A stretch of 37,790 bases of DNA from Candidatus Uhrbacteria bacterium (GTDB lineage: Bacteria > Patescibacteriota > Patescibacteriia > UBA9934 > GWF2-40-263). Under the pieces are notes generated by a model, which saw nothing but the letters and a program-made list of their open reading frames with translations, had not been told where the DNA came from and searched no databases. The stretch covers positions 1-37,790 of the forward strand of contig JACQSF010000019.1 in NCBI GenBank assembly GCA_016206085.1, read 5' to 3'. Below, in pieces: positions 19,201 through 28,077 of this stretch (positions are counted from its first letter, which is position 1; each line of letters begins with the position of its first letter). The position numbers and the translations under genes were made by a program.

Positions 19201-20003
19201 ACGACATGAGCAAGAGCTTGACCAGCAATGTAGGTAGAAGAGGATGGAGAAGAATCAGAGACGGAAACTTCGATGTATTCAGTCTCAGCATACTCATCGG
19301 TCTCAACCATCTGGGCAGCGTCGGTCAGGAAAGCGAGTTCGGAATCGATCTCGTCACCTGAGGTCAAGCTGTCCATGTCAAAATCAGCGCCGTCCAAAAC
19401 GAAACCGTCTTGGAACATGTTGGCATCCATGTCAGAGACCAAACGAACTTCACCGTCCCAAACGAGATAGGTGTCGGTTCCATCGGTCCAGAGCATGCCG
19501 TCGTATCCCATCTCAGCGGATGTGAGTGAGTCACCAACGGAATAATCAACGAAGTAAACGTCTGGAACATCATCGATGAACGTGTTCCAATCGCTTCCAG
19601 CAAGACCTTCAGCTACCTCTTCTGACTCAATCCAGTGGATTGAACCATCCGCAGCAACCGCGTAGGTCTTTTCATCGCTGGTAATTTTAATCCATCGTGA
19701 ACCTGGGCGGTACACAATGTTTCCAACAAGCGTGATGTCTCCGAGTTCCTCATCGGAAATCTCGACAACATCGTCAAAATCCTCAAACCAAGAGAAGTAA
19801 GTCTTCTCATTTGGGAATGAGTAGCGTTGACCGTCTGAACCGTAATAATAGACGGTTGTGAGGGTCTCGCCCTTGATCAGGTCGCCGTATTCAGCAGCGG
19901 AAGCCTGCGAAGGAACGAACGCCGTAAGACCAGCTGTGGCAACAATCGTTGCAGCAGCGACCACGAACGTGAACGCCTTTTTCAATCTAAGAGAGTTAGA
20001 CAT
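16218..20003 (-). CDS. Very large secreted S-layer-like surface protein
   Basis: ~1261 aa from MSNSLRLKKAFTFVVAAATIVATAGLTAFVPSQASAAEYGDLIKG; signal peptide, Ser/Thr/Asp/Ala-rich beta repeats, N-terminal domain shared with the 13848-15308 protein. Confidence 0.85.
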   Translation of the reverse strand: MSNSLRLKKAFTFVVAAATIVATAGLTAFVPSQASAAEYGDLIKGETLTTVYYYGSDGQRYSFPNEKTYFSWFEDFDDVVEISDEELGDITLVGNIVYRPGSRWIKITSDEKTYAVAADGSIHWIESEEVAEGLAGSDWNTFIDDVPDVYFVDYSVGDSLTSAEMGYDGMLWTDGTDTYLVWDGEVRLVSDMDANMFQDGFVLDGADFDMDSLTSGDEIDSELAFLTDAAQMVETDEYAETEYIEVSVSDSSPSSSTYIAGQALAHVVSYDFENNTGDDAVVTGINLDRTGVSSDTTLSAVYLFDGYTRESDAATVSSGTISWNDTGSEGLFVIPAGETKTIDVRTNVAASTGGQTLGVDLLDESDVEFAGANEAEGSFPLESDLHTVATLPSNFATFAFATASTPSANSSLDPQDDYRLWEETVTVGNNEVYLYSASFRNIGSVDSDDVQNWTLYVAGTAYGDAVATQDADGYVTFDLSDDPVKMNTGSHVIKVLADIVGGSTRTVTVGLRDVADIFVTDEDYEQPILATGNTSSATASFAAQDAGAQTISSGTLTYTKKTDSASGDVIRGASSQSIGSFEVKAAGEAMKIENLNIAIEEEDDGTNTDDDGDTAYTLRNGALFVDGTQVGSTTAIAGDADSTQAYTTFTFGSSFIVYPGSPVTLEIKADIYDSDGTNAFDTNAPDSLQVIIDAGAASSNVLRKTSGSYISSPGTDVSGNILTVRTGALTVSNNTSYAAQSAVSPKTAYKVGSWTITANTTEDVNLTTFDVDFSAAVSDADASADYSNLYLTYGPVGDENTSNTKSTVSLTTNSWSISYTLEAGETIYVNAYADAITALTNDTDGDDIITADLDVDATTAGSATSIDGSDISGQAITWYSAGSFSTALGGDTPVAKIVAGGQTVEVAKYKYTAVRESYTIDQIQVSVGSAAAAGVVSTAYIYDGSTLLGSAVFATTSGDSVTNGAALVTGLSLQVAAGSSKTITVKYALNDIGSGYAASQQNLATALDSTRYRDSNGTVTTDSTDRDASEIRAYNSIPTVSAVDLTNSTLVNGQALDLYKFTVTADSNGSIAIKQLKFPITWTDGDADTLEMQSWKFYKNGTDISTSSTAVVIQDDTGADIEDTTGALEANTTVVVIWDTNEEVISAGETVTYVLRAEPSGFDSDSDTGDEDYFSIYLAGDTTLDTADICLEDSGSGDIWELDNQVSSACTTASSNNTAYNFIWSDMSGESHDASIETGSGDWRVGYLIKNLDLSGETWAK

Positions 20004-20222
20004 AAGTTTGAATGTAGGGACTTTACCCCGCAATGGCGGGGTGAACCTTTTTAGCCCTGGTTAGGGCGTAAAGCCCCGTGGGGGCCACGCCCCTTTACGG
20101 GGGCTTTAGTTAATTACGAGTCAGCGACCTGTTGAGGTCTCGACCTTTGCAGCCGCTCGTGAATTAATGAATTCATTCACCTCTCCATCGAACCGATGAA
20201 GAAGTGAGCCAGAATCCCAAAA
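20004..20222 (-). promoter_or_regulatory. Structured 5' leader of the S-layer-like gene
   Basis: Consecutive inverted repeats at 20025-20042, 20054-20067, 20070-20107 and 20110-20168. Confidence 0.5.
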
Positions 20223-21092
20223 TTATTCTTGGAGTTCTGCCTCAAATGCGAAATCTTTCAACACCTGGAACGCGCGACGATACAGCCCTTCAGAACGCAG
20301 GCTCTCAGCCGTCGCGATAGCCTCGGAAGCCGCCTCGCCATATAAGACGTTCACACGCTCGATCTCTTTATCAAGGGCTGCGTCGAGCTCGTGGGCACTA
20401 TCTTCGTCTTGTTCTGCCTCATGGGCGGTAATGATCACCTCGACGACTTGCTCTTTTGTTTCTTCCAAAATCTCCTCTACTTCTCCAAGAACTTGTTCTG
20501 GTAGATCATTCCCTGTTGATGCGACCGTTGAAGAGTACACGTCCACTTTACGCCCGACCGTCTTGGCAAATTCCGTCTGTCCCTCGCCGCTGAGTTCTTG
20601 TTGGATGTTTGTCACCTCTGTCTTGAATCGATTCGCGGCAAGTTGAACACTTCCGGATTCTGAACTATTTACTTGTGCGGCGAGCTGAACCATCTCTTCC
20701 AATCGTCGACTGGCGAACTCCACGCGTAGTTGTGAGCGTGTCTGTGCATCAGCAGCCAAGACCAATTGGACTTTCTCAACACCAATCTTCACGGCATACA
20801 GCTGGTCACCCGGAAGAGCCTGGGCGGCAGCCCCAACAACAGAAATCGATCCGGCTACCGCAAAGACAAATACCGCCATCACCGCGGCCATGGGTTTGAG
20901 CAGGGAGTGAGTAAATTGCCAAAGGTAGGTTTCGACGTAGTCGCGAAGCGTGTAGTTCGGCTCTTGAGCATCTTCATCGAAACCATAACGGTTGGCGAAC
21001 GTGTTCCAGCTCTTGTGAAAATCAAAAGTCCCACCCATGGCTGGATCGTCTTTGAGACTCTGCAAAAGTTTGATGACTTCTTTCTCTTGCAT
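20223..21092 (-). CDS. DUF5667-like membrane protein, possible anti-sigma partner
   Basis: TM PMAAVMAVFVFAVAGSISVVGAAAQALPGDQLYAVKIGVEKVQLVLAADAQTRSQLRVEFASRRLEEM; 5 nt after the sigma gene. Confidence 0.7.
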   Translation of the reverse strand: MQEKEVIKLLQSLKDDPAMGGTFDFHKSWNTFANRYGFDEDAQEPNYTLRDYVETYLWQFTHSLLKPMAAVMAVFVFAVAGSISVVGAAAQALPGDQLYAVKIGVEKVQLVLAADAQTRSQLRVEFASRRLEEMVQLAAQVNSSESGSVQLAANRFKTEVTNIQQELSGEGQTEFAKTVGRKVDVYSSTVASTGNDLPEQVLGEVEEILEETKEQVVEVIITAHEAEQDEDSAHELDAALDKEIERVNVLYGEAASEAIATAESLRSEGLYRRAFQVLKDFAFEAELQE

Positions 21093-21097
21093 ATCGT

Positions 21098-21652
21098 TTA
21101 CGAGGGTGGGGGCTGTAACAGGTTACCTATTTTTTTAATCGCTCTTGTGATGAGAACCGACGTCGCGTTTTTGCTCTTTCCTAGATACGCCGCAATCTCG
21201 CCAATGGGATAGCCTTCTAGATATCGAAGGATCACTGCTTCCTGCTCTTCCTCCGAGAGCTTTCCCTTCATTGATTTGAGAAGAAACTTGATATCGATCT
21301 TTGCGTGTACCTTTGATGTGGGATCTATCACCGCTATGTCCTCGATCGATTCATCTTCATTCACTCGATCCTCCTTGCTCCTCTCCTTAGAATAGTAGAA
21401 CTGAGCGACGATTCCTTTTGCGATCGTGTGCGCGAGTCCTGAGAAGTGTTCAATGGGGGTCGTTGTGGCGTATTCCCAAATTCTTAACCACAGGGTTGAG
21501 AACGCCTCGTCGACGTCTTCCTGAGAAGGAAGCTTCACATAAAGAAATCGCTGTAGTCTGGAACCGTATTCCTCATACAACTTCGCAAAAGCTGATTCAT
21601 CCTTAAAAACCCGGATGCGCATGAGGAGGAATTTTTCTCGATTGCCTTGCAC
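21098..21652 (-). CDS. ECF-type RNA polymerase sigma factor
   Basis: DESAFAKLYEEYGSRLQRFLYVKLPSQEDVDEAFSTLWLRIWEYA ... LSEEEQEAVILRYLEGYPIGEIAAYLGKSKNATSVLITRAIKKI. Confidence 0.88.
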   Translation of the reverse strand: MQGNREKFLLMRIRVFKDESAFAKLYEEYGSRLQRFLYVKLPSQEDVDEAFSTLWLRIWEYATTTPIEHFSGLAHTIAKGIVAQFYYSKERSKEDRVNEDESIEDIAVIDPTSKVHAKIDIKFLLKSMKGKLSEEEQEAVILRYLEGYPIGEIAAYLGKSKNATSVLITRAIKKIGNLLQPPPS

Positions 21653-21793
21653 AAGTTATGTGTAAGTTGCCACATTAAAATTTCTTATCTCGCAAAAAAT
21701 ATCAGGTTTTCTCCAAAAAATCAATGGATACTTGACCGACACGATTATTTTGGCTACACTGGTTTTGACAAACAAGGTTATTAACAAACCTCT

Positions 21794-22075
21794 ATGAAGC
21801 CCGTAATACGACTTTCTGTCTCAGAAGCAGCCAAAATGTTTGGTATCAGCCAACGAACCGTCCGGCGTGCCATTCAAAGCGGCGAAGTCACCTATGTTGT
21901 GGTTCAAGGACGGTACAAAATCAACTTTGAGTCTCTGTTGAGATGGAGCCAACGAACAACCACGGTGAAGAACAAGCGGGATAATCAGGGTATCGGTCAG
22001 TTCGTTGATCAGTGGAAGATAAGCGGCAAGCTCTACTCCCCTAACCCACAATCACTTGAGGAGGAAGGAGCCTAG
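21794..22075 (+). CDS. Helix-turn-helix (excisionase/MerR-like) DNA-binding protein
   Basis: RLSVSEAAKMFGISQRTVRRAIQSGEVTYVVVQGRYKINFESLLRW. Confidence 0.8.
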   Translation: MKPVIRLSVSEAAKMFGISQRTVRRAIQSGEVTYVVVQGRYKINFESLLRWSQRTTTVKNKRDNQGIGQFVDQWKISGKLYSPNPQSLEEEGA

Positions 22076-22076
22076 T

Positions 22077-22940
22077 ATGAGATACACCTTTTTCCACTTG
22101 ATGGGACTGGCCGTGCTTTTCTTAAACAAGCTCCGATATGGTCTCCAAGGATATCGCGAGCCGCGGCCTTTTGCTCCCACCGACGTCAAGCGTGCCATCG
22201 CCTACGACCGAAACGTCGTCGATCAATGGCTCAAAGCACTGCACGATTATACCGGTGAAACGGTAGACGGAAAAGTTATTTTAGAACTCGGTCCTGGGGC
22301 TGAGTTAGGCACAGCGCTATTTCTGCTCGATCGTGGCGCACAACGATATGTGACCGTTGATGCCAACCGTCTCATCGACCAGACTCCTCATCGTTTCTAT
22401 GAGGAACTTCTCAGCGAGCTCGATCATGCATCAGAGATCCAGCCAGAACTTGAAAAAACACTTTCCGGCAACGACAACCGTATCAAGTATGTCGTCGATT
22501 CCACATTCGATCTTACAAAACTCCCCAAACAGGAAACCAATCTTGTGGTGAGTCAGGCGGCGTTTGAACACTTCTCAGACGTTGAGAATACAATCAAGCA
22601 ACTTGGCCACGCGGTAAAAAGCGGCGGCGTACTCATCGCTGAAGTCGATACCATGACTCATACAGGTGTTCTGCGAGGTCGCGATCCGCTCAACATTTAT
22701 CGCTATTCAAACTTTCTCTACAGACTCGCCCAATTCTCTGGAATCCCCAATCGCCTTCGACCAGCACACTACAAATCCCTCCTTGAACAAAACGGCTGGT
22801 ACAATGTTGAGGTTATCCCATTGCAAACGATGGCCAAAGAAGACGTTGAGTGCATCCGTCCACAACTTGCAAAACCATTTCAGCGTGAGGGCACACAGAT
22901 GCATATTCTCACGTTCCTCCTGCGAGCAACAAAACGCTAA
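22077..22940 (+). CDS. SAM-dependent methyltransferase
   Basis: GKVILELGPGAELGTALFLLDRGAQRYVTVDANRL ... ETNLVVSQAAFEHFSDVENTIKQLGHAVKSGGVLIAEVD. Confidence 0.85.
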   Translation: MRYTFFHLMGLAVLFLNKLRYGLQGYREPRPFAPTDVKRAIAYDRNVVDQWLKALHDYTGETVDGKVILELGPGAELGTALFLLDRGAQRYVTVDANRLIDQTPHRFYEELLSELDHASEIQPELEKTLSGNDNRIKYVVDSTFDLTKLPKQETNLVVSQAAFEHFSDVENTIKQLGHAVKSGGVLIAEVDTMTHTGVLRGRDPLNIYRYSNFLYRLAQFSGIPNRLRPAHYKSLLEQNGWYNVEVIPLQTMAKEDVECIRPQLAKPFQREGTQMHILTFLLRATKR

Positions 22941-22943
22941 CCT

Positions 22944-24971
22944 ATGGTTCGAGGTCTTGCCCATCTTGCCCTTATCCTGACACTCCTTACATCGAGCGTT
23001 CCTCTTTTGGTACAGGCACAGACCAGCAACGAGTATGTTCGTACCGCGAGCATCTATCTTGAGGGTGGTCCGGTGCTGGACGCTCACACACAAGAGCTTT
23101 CAAAATTTGACTTGGTGGTTGTTCCTGTTGAGGTCCAGGTCTGGAACAAATCTTTTTTTAAAACAATCCGAGCCCTCAACCCTGACATCATCATTCTTCC
23201 CTATGTCGCCACGGTGAGTTGGAACGACGCGTACTGGGTCGATGAACTTCACGAAGCAATGTACGACGATATCCAATCAAGTTGGTGGCTCAAAGATGGT
23301 GACGGAGAGCAGGTCTCGGTTTGGACAAATACCCGCGCGCTCAATCTCAATACGGACTGGGTTCCCTATCTTACCAGCCATGTGAAGAACGTCGTGCTCG
23401 CAAGTGGCTATTGGGACGGTGTCTACTTTGATGAAGTGCAGGACTCCATCAGCTGGGTTGGATCTGTGGATGTTGATCGCGATGGGGATGAAGACACGAC
23501 TTCGCAAGCAGATACCCTCTGGGCAGAAAACTATGAAGAACTCTTCCGCACCACGCGTGAACTGATCGGTGAGGACTACATCATCATGACCAACGGGAGT
23601 TCGAATCCAGACTTCTTCCCCTATGTGAACGGACGCATGTTCGAAACCTTCCCTTCCTCGCACAACACACTGACAGAATGGGAAAACATGGTTGGTGAGT
23701 ATCAAGACGTTGAGAGCGGCGTCGCGTACACGCCGGTCAACATGATCAACGTCAACACTGATAATACGGGTGGCGAAGGAAGCCAGACGGACTATCAAGC
23801 GGTCCGATTTGGTCTCACGACAACCCTCATGAGCGGCGGCTACTTCTCGTACGATGAAAGTACGTACAACCACGCCTCGCTTTGGTTCTACGATGAATTC
23901 GATGCGTATCTCGGTGCGGCAAAAAGCTCCCTCCAAAACGTCTTCAATCCACAGCAGACAGCCATCGACCAAGGCGTCTGGTTACGTGAGTTCGAGGAGG
24001 GGCAGGTCATCGTGAACGCCACTTCCTCCACACAAACCATTCGTCTAGACGGCGAATTTGAAAAACTCCACGGGACACAAGATTCATCGGTGAACAATGG
24101 TCGGATCGTCTCAGAAGTGACGATCGCTCCACAAGATGGACTGATTCTTCTACGTCCGGTGGAGGAAATTTTGAATGCGACGTATATCAACGGATCCTTT
24201 GCCCGCGTGTACGACCTAAACGGAAGCACAAAACGGACGGGATTCTTTGCCTACGACAGCGCGATCCGTGGTGGTCTACAGGTCATTCGTTTTGATACCG
24301 ACTACGACGGGGAGCTCGAAACCGTTGCCGCAAACGACACCTACGTCTACATCTACGATGACGATGGAACGCTCCATGCACAATTTGCTCCCTACACGGA
24401 AAGCTACGACCGAGGCATTAATATCTCTGTCGGTGATATAGAGAGTGACGGAACGGTCGAGATCGTCACGGGAACGGAAAACGGCGGAGGTCCGCATGTC
24501 CGCGTCTTCAACGGTGATGGAGTTCTTATCAATCCTGGATTTTTTGCTTATGCCGATTTGTTTCGAGGTGGCGTGAATGTCGCGATTGGGGATCTCAATG
24601 GCGATGGCGTCAAGGAAATTATCACGGGAGCCGGATATAACGGCGGTCCGCATGTCCGTGTGTTTAAAAAGGACGGCACGCTCATCAATCCTGGATTTTT
24701 TGCCTATGACGAAGATTTCCGCGGGGGCGTGCATGTGGCCGTCGGGGATGTCGATGGAGATGGAATCGACGACATTGTTACCGGCCCAGGACTTGGCGGC
24801 TCACCATTGGCGCGTGTATATGATCGCGATGGAAACCTCAAAGGTGAATTTAGCGTATTTGACTCAACCAGCCGCGACGGACTTGAAGTCGTTGTCTCTG
24901 ATATCGATGGCGACGGCCTCTCTGAAATCATCGGTTTGAGTGCCGACGTGTTTACCTTAAGCATCTATTAG
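22944..24971 (+). CDS. Secreted protein: putative glycoside-hydrolase-like TIM barrel plus FG-GAP/VCBS-like repeats
   Basis: Signal peptide; SGYWDGVYFDEVQDSISWVG; repeats GGGPHVRVFNGDGVLINPGFFAYADLFRGGVNVAIGDLNGDGVKEIITGAG. Confidence 0.75.
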   Translation: MVRGLAHLALILTLLTSSVPLLVQAQTSNEYVRTASIYLEGGPVLDAHTQELSKFDLVVVPVEVQVWNKSFFKTIRALNPDIIILPYVATVSWNDAYWVDELHEAMYDDIQSSWWLKDGDGEQVSVWTNTRALNLNTDWVPYLTSHVKNVVLASGYWDGVYFDEVQDSISWVGSVDVDRDGDEDTTSQADTLWAENYEELFRTTRELIGEDYIIMTNGSSNPDFFPYVNGRMFETFPSSHNTLTEWENMVGEYQDVESGVAYTPVNMINVNTDNTGGEGSQTDYQAVRFGLTTTLMSGGYFSYDESTYNHASLWFYDEFDAYLGAAKSSLQNVFNPQQTAIDQGVWLREFEEGQVIVNATSSTQTIRLDGEFEKLHGTQDSSVNNGRIVSEVTIAPQDGLILLRPVEEILNATYINGSFARVYDLNGSTKRTGFFAYDSAIRGGLQVIRFDTDYDGELETVAANDTYVYIYDDDGTLHAQFAPYTESYDRGINISVGDIESDGTVEIVTGTENGGGPHVRVFNGDGVLINPGFFAYADLFRGGVNVAIGDLNGDGVKEIITGAGYNGGPHVRVFKKDGTLINPGFFAYDEDFRGGVHVAVGDVDGDGIDDIVTGPGLGGSPLARVYDRDGNLKGEFSVFDSTSRDGLEVVVSDIDGDGLSEIIGLSADVFTLSIY

Positions 24972-24986
24972 CGCTACGATACAGGT

Positions 24987-26816
24987 ATGACATTCAAAGA
25001 AGAATTCAAAAAAGGCGCGACGTGTGACAGCGTGGGAACACCTGAGTCCATTCTCGGACGAGCGGTTTGTTTGTCCGTTCACCCAGGAAAGATGCTCTTA
25101 CTTCCTTTTATCAGATGGTTCGACAAACGCTATCGTGGTCTCAAATTTGCTCGAGTCTTATTTTCCCTTGACCTTCTGCTTATCGGTACCATGATCGGAC
25201 TTGGGGTCGCCGCCATCTTCTTAGGATTCTCCCAGCCCGTTGCGTTTGAGGATCATATCTCGTTTGAGGCAGCCGTCGCCCCACGCGAGATCATCACAGG
25301 TGCGCCATCGACGCTCATCATCCGATATACGAACGGAACCGACGAGGAACTTCGCAACGCCAAACTCGAACTCACCTACCCAGACCACTTCCTCCTGCAA
25401 GAACTCTCGGTTGAAGAAACACAGATTGAAGACGGAACCATTGAACTTGGCACGATCCCCGTGGGTGGAACTGGATCGGTGCGTATTCGCGGAGTCATGT
25501 TTGGCGACGTGGGTGGAGAACAGTCGTTTACAAGCACTCTGACCTTTGTCCACGGCGTAGAGGCCGATCAAGCAGGCAAGAAAGTGAGCGTTCACACATT
25601 CTTGCCAAGCTCATCAACGCTCGCCCTGACCCTGACCCTTCCAAACCGACTCGTGGCGTTCCAAGAAGTTGAGGGAACGATCACGTATCAAAACACAGGG
25701 GAGATCGATTTTCCAACAATCTCAATCGAACCCGAATGGCCAAACGGATTCACATTCATCTCCTCCCCTATCTCGATCGTGGATGGAGCGTTTGTTGTTC
25801 CTGCCATTGCCGCTGGAGAGACGGGAACCCTCGATTTCGTCGGCTACCTCGGCGAGGTCGGTGAGGAGGTTACGTTCATCTTCCATCCGTCGTTTACATT
25901 TGATACAAGCCGGTACAAACAAGAAGCGCTCGCCCACATTGCCCCGGTCGTGCCTCCACAAATTCGCGTCGGACACAGCGTCGACACATCGACTATCCGC
26001 CCTGGGGCAGAGGCGCTCTTTACCGTGAGTTACGAAAACACAGGTGAGTTTGAGGTCACGAATCTCGTCCTTTCAATTGAGGCAGACACTCCATTCCTCA
26101 CACAAGACTCCTACGCCGGTACCACAATCTCCACGGTTGCCCCCGGAGCATCTGGCGAAGTCCAGATTCGCGCGTCCCTGCGTTGGAACATTTTACAAAG
26201 TGAAACAACAGATTGGGACGGCTTGGATCTCACCTCGCGCGCAACCGCGAGTTACACGTTGGGCGATGGAACTGGACAACGAGTCAGTTCAAAAGGATCT
26301 TCCATCGTCTCCCCCATCACGACCCCCATCGTGTTTGAATCCTTCGGCCGCTATGCAACCGCAAGTGGAGATCAACTCGGCCGTGGCCCGCTTCCTCCAC
26401 GTGTGGGACTTGAAACAAAGTACTGGGTCTTCTGGCACGTGAGTGGAACAATCAATAAACTCTCAAACGTACGCATCGAAGGAACTCTGGGCGAAGGCGT
26501 TGTCTTTACCGGACGTCAGTCTTCCTCACAAAACAGCGGGGTCGAATATGACGCAAGCTCGAACACCGTCATCTGGGAAACGAGTTCAATCGAACCGAGC
26601 CTCTCCCCCACAAGCAAAATCGTTGGCGTGGCATTTGAACTTGGTCTCACACCAGACGCCTCCATGGTGGGTGAGATCCCCGTGTTGCTCTATGACATCC
26701 GCATTTCAGGAACCGACGCGCGTACCGGCGCATATGTCAGCCGAAGTGGATCAAGCGTCACAACAAACCTTCCAAATGACCTCATGGCAGGCGGGATGGC
26801 ACAGGTAGAGGAATAG
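24987..26816 (+). CDS. Membrane-anchored protein with CARDB/DUF11-like repeat domains
   Basis: 609 aa; one TM segment LLLIGTMIGLGVAAIFLGFSQ, then repeated TVSYENTGEFEVTNLVLSIE / TITYQNTGEIDFPTISIEP units. Confidence 0.65.
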   Translation: MTFKEEFKKGATCDSVGTPESILGRAVCLSVHPGKMLLLPFIRWFDKRYRGLKFARVLFSLDLLLIGTMIGLGVAAIFLGFSQPVAFEDHISFEAAVAPREIITGAPSTLIIRYTNGTDEELRNAKLELTYPDHFLLQELSVEETQIEDGTIELGTIPVGGTGSVRIRGVMFGDVGGEQSFTSTLTFVHGVEADQAGKKVSVHTFLPSSSTLALTLTLPNRLVAFQEVEGTITYQNTGEIDFPTISIEPEWPNGFTFISSPISIVDGAFVVPAIAAGETGTLDFVGYLGEVGEEVTFIFHPSFTFDTSRYKQEALAHIAPVVPPQIRVGHSVDTSTIRPGAEALFTVSYENTGEFEVTNLVLSIEADTPFLTQDSYAGTTISTVAPGASGEVQIRASLRWNILQSETTDWDGLDLTSRATASYTLGDGTGQRVSSKGSSIVSPITTPIVFESFGRYATASGDQLGRGPLPPRVGLETKYWVFWHVSGTINKLSNVRIEGTLGEGVVFTGRQSSSQNSGVEYDASSNTVIWETSSIEPSLSPTSKIVGVAFELGLTPDASMVGEIPVLLYDIRISGTDARTGAYVSRSGSSVTTNLPNDLMAGGMAQVEE

Positions 26817-26898
26817 ACCATTTTTAGAGACAAATTCACGTTATTCAGAGGGTGGGCATTGACAAAATGCCCATTTTTTGCTATTATTTGACGTCAAT

Positions 26899-28053
26899 AT
26901 GAAAATTGCGATGATCGGACAAAAAGGCATTCCTGCCCGATCTGGGGGCATCGAACGTCATGTGGAAGAGCTCTCAGCCGAGCTTGTTGCACGTGGACAT
27001 GAAGTCCTCGTGTTTTGTCGTTCTTGGTATGTCTGGCCAATCCGCGACCATCGTGGGGTCACATGCATCAAGACTTGGTCGCTTCCATCCAAACACCTCG
27101 ACGCGATCACACACACCTTCACCTCGATCCTTCGAGCCGCAAAAGAAAAGGTGGACGTTTTTCATTTTCATGGCGTGGGACCAGCGCTCCTCGCATGGCT
27201 TCCAAAACTTCTTCGCCCAAGCGCTAAAGTCGTCGTGACGTTCCATTGTATCGATCGCCATCATCAAAAGTGGGGCCGCATCGCACGACTGATGCTGTCT
27301 GTTGGTGAACGGTTTGCCTGCACGGTTCCTGATGCAACCATCTCCGTTTCCAAAACACTTGAGACGTATTGTCGACTCTCCTGGGGCGTGACTGCCAAGT
27401 ACATCCCCAACGGAACCCAAATCCCACTTGAGGATTCTGATCCAGCGCTTCTCAAACCGTTTGATCTCAAACCTGGGAACTACTTCATGATGTGCGCCCG
27501 ACTGGTGCGTCACAAAGGAGCTCATACACTCATCGCCGCCTGGAAGAAACTCAAGAAGGCGCATCCAGAACTTGTGGGTGACAAGAAACTCGCGATCGTG
27601 GGTGGAAGCGCATTTACCGATGACTATGTCCGCGAACTTGAGCGTCTCGCCAAAGACGAGCCGTCCATCGTGCTCACCGGAAATCAATCAGGCGAAACCC
27701 TCCACACCCTCTTCTCAAACACTTATGCCGCGGTTCATCCTTCTGAATCAGAAGGGTTGCCGATCGCGGTTTTGGAAGCGATGAGTTATGGGAAATGTGT
27801 GCTCTCCTCAGACATTCCTGAAAACCTCGAACTCACACAAGATCACGGTCTCACGTTTGAAGTGGGAAATGAGAAGGATCTTGCCTCACAGCTCAAAATG
27901 CTTTTGGAGAACCCTGAACTTGTAAAAGCGGTGGGTGCTGAGGCCCGTATCCACATCGCCAAACACTACGACTGGAAGGACATCGCGGAAACAACCGACT
28001 ACTTGTACGAGCTCCTCTGGCTGGAACCCGAACTCACTAAACAGACAACGTAA
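26899..28053 (+). CDS. Glycosyltransferase family 4
   Basis: MKIAMIGQKGIPARSGGIERHVEELSAELVARGHEV ... AAVHPSESEGLPIAVLEAMSYGKCVLSSDIPEN. Confidence 0.93.
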   Translation: MKIAMIGQKGIPARSGGIERHVEELSAELVARGHEVLVFCRSWYVWPIRDHRGVTCIKTWSLPSKHLDAITHTFTSILRAAKEKVDVFHFHGVGPALLAWLPKLLRPSAKVVVTFHCIDRHHQKWGRIARLMLSVGERFACTVPDATISVSKTLETYCRLSWGVTAKYIPNGTQIPLEDSDPALLKPFDLKPGNYFMMCARLVRHKGAHTLIAAWKKLKKAHPELVGDKKLAIVGGSAFTDDYVRELERLAKDEPSIVLTGNQSGETLHTLFSNTYAAVHPSESEGLPIAVLEAMSYGKCVLSSDIPENLELTQDHGLTFEVGNEKDLASQLKMLLENPELVKAVGAEARIHIAKHYDWKDIAETTDYLYELLWLEPELTKQTT

Positions 28054-28077
28054 AAATCGACCTTCGGGTCGATTTTT
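28052..28077. terminator. Bidirectional terminator AAAAATCGACC-TTCG-GGTCGATTTTT
   Basis: Perfect 11-bp stem with TTCG loop between convergent genes; overlaps both stop-codon regions. Confidence 0.9.
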
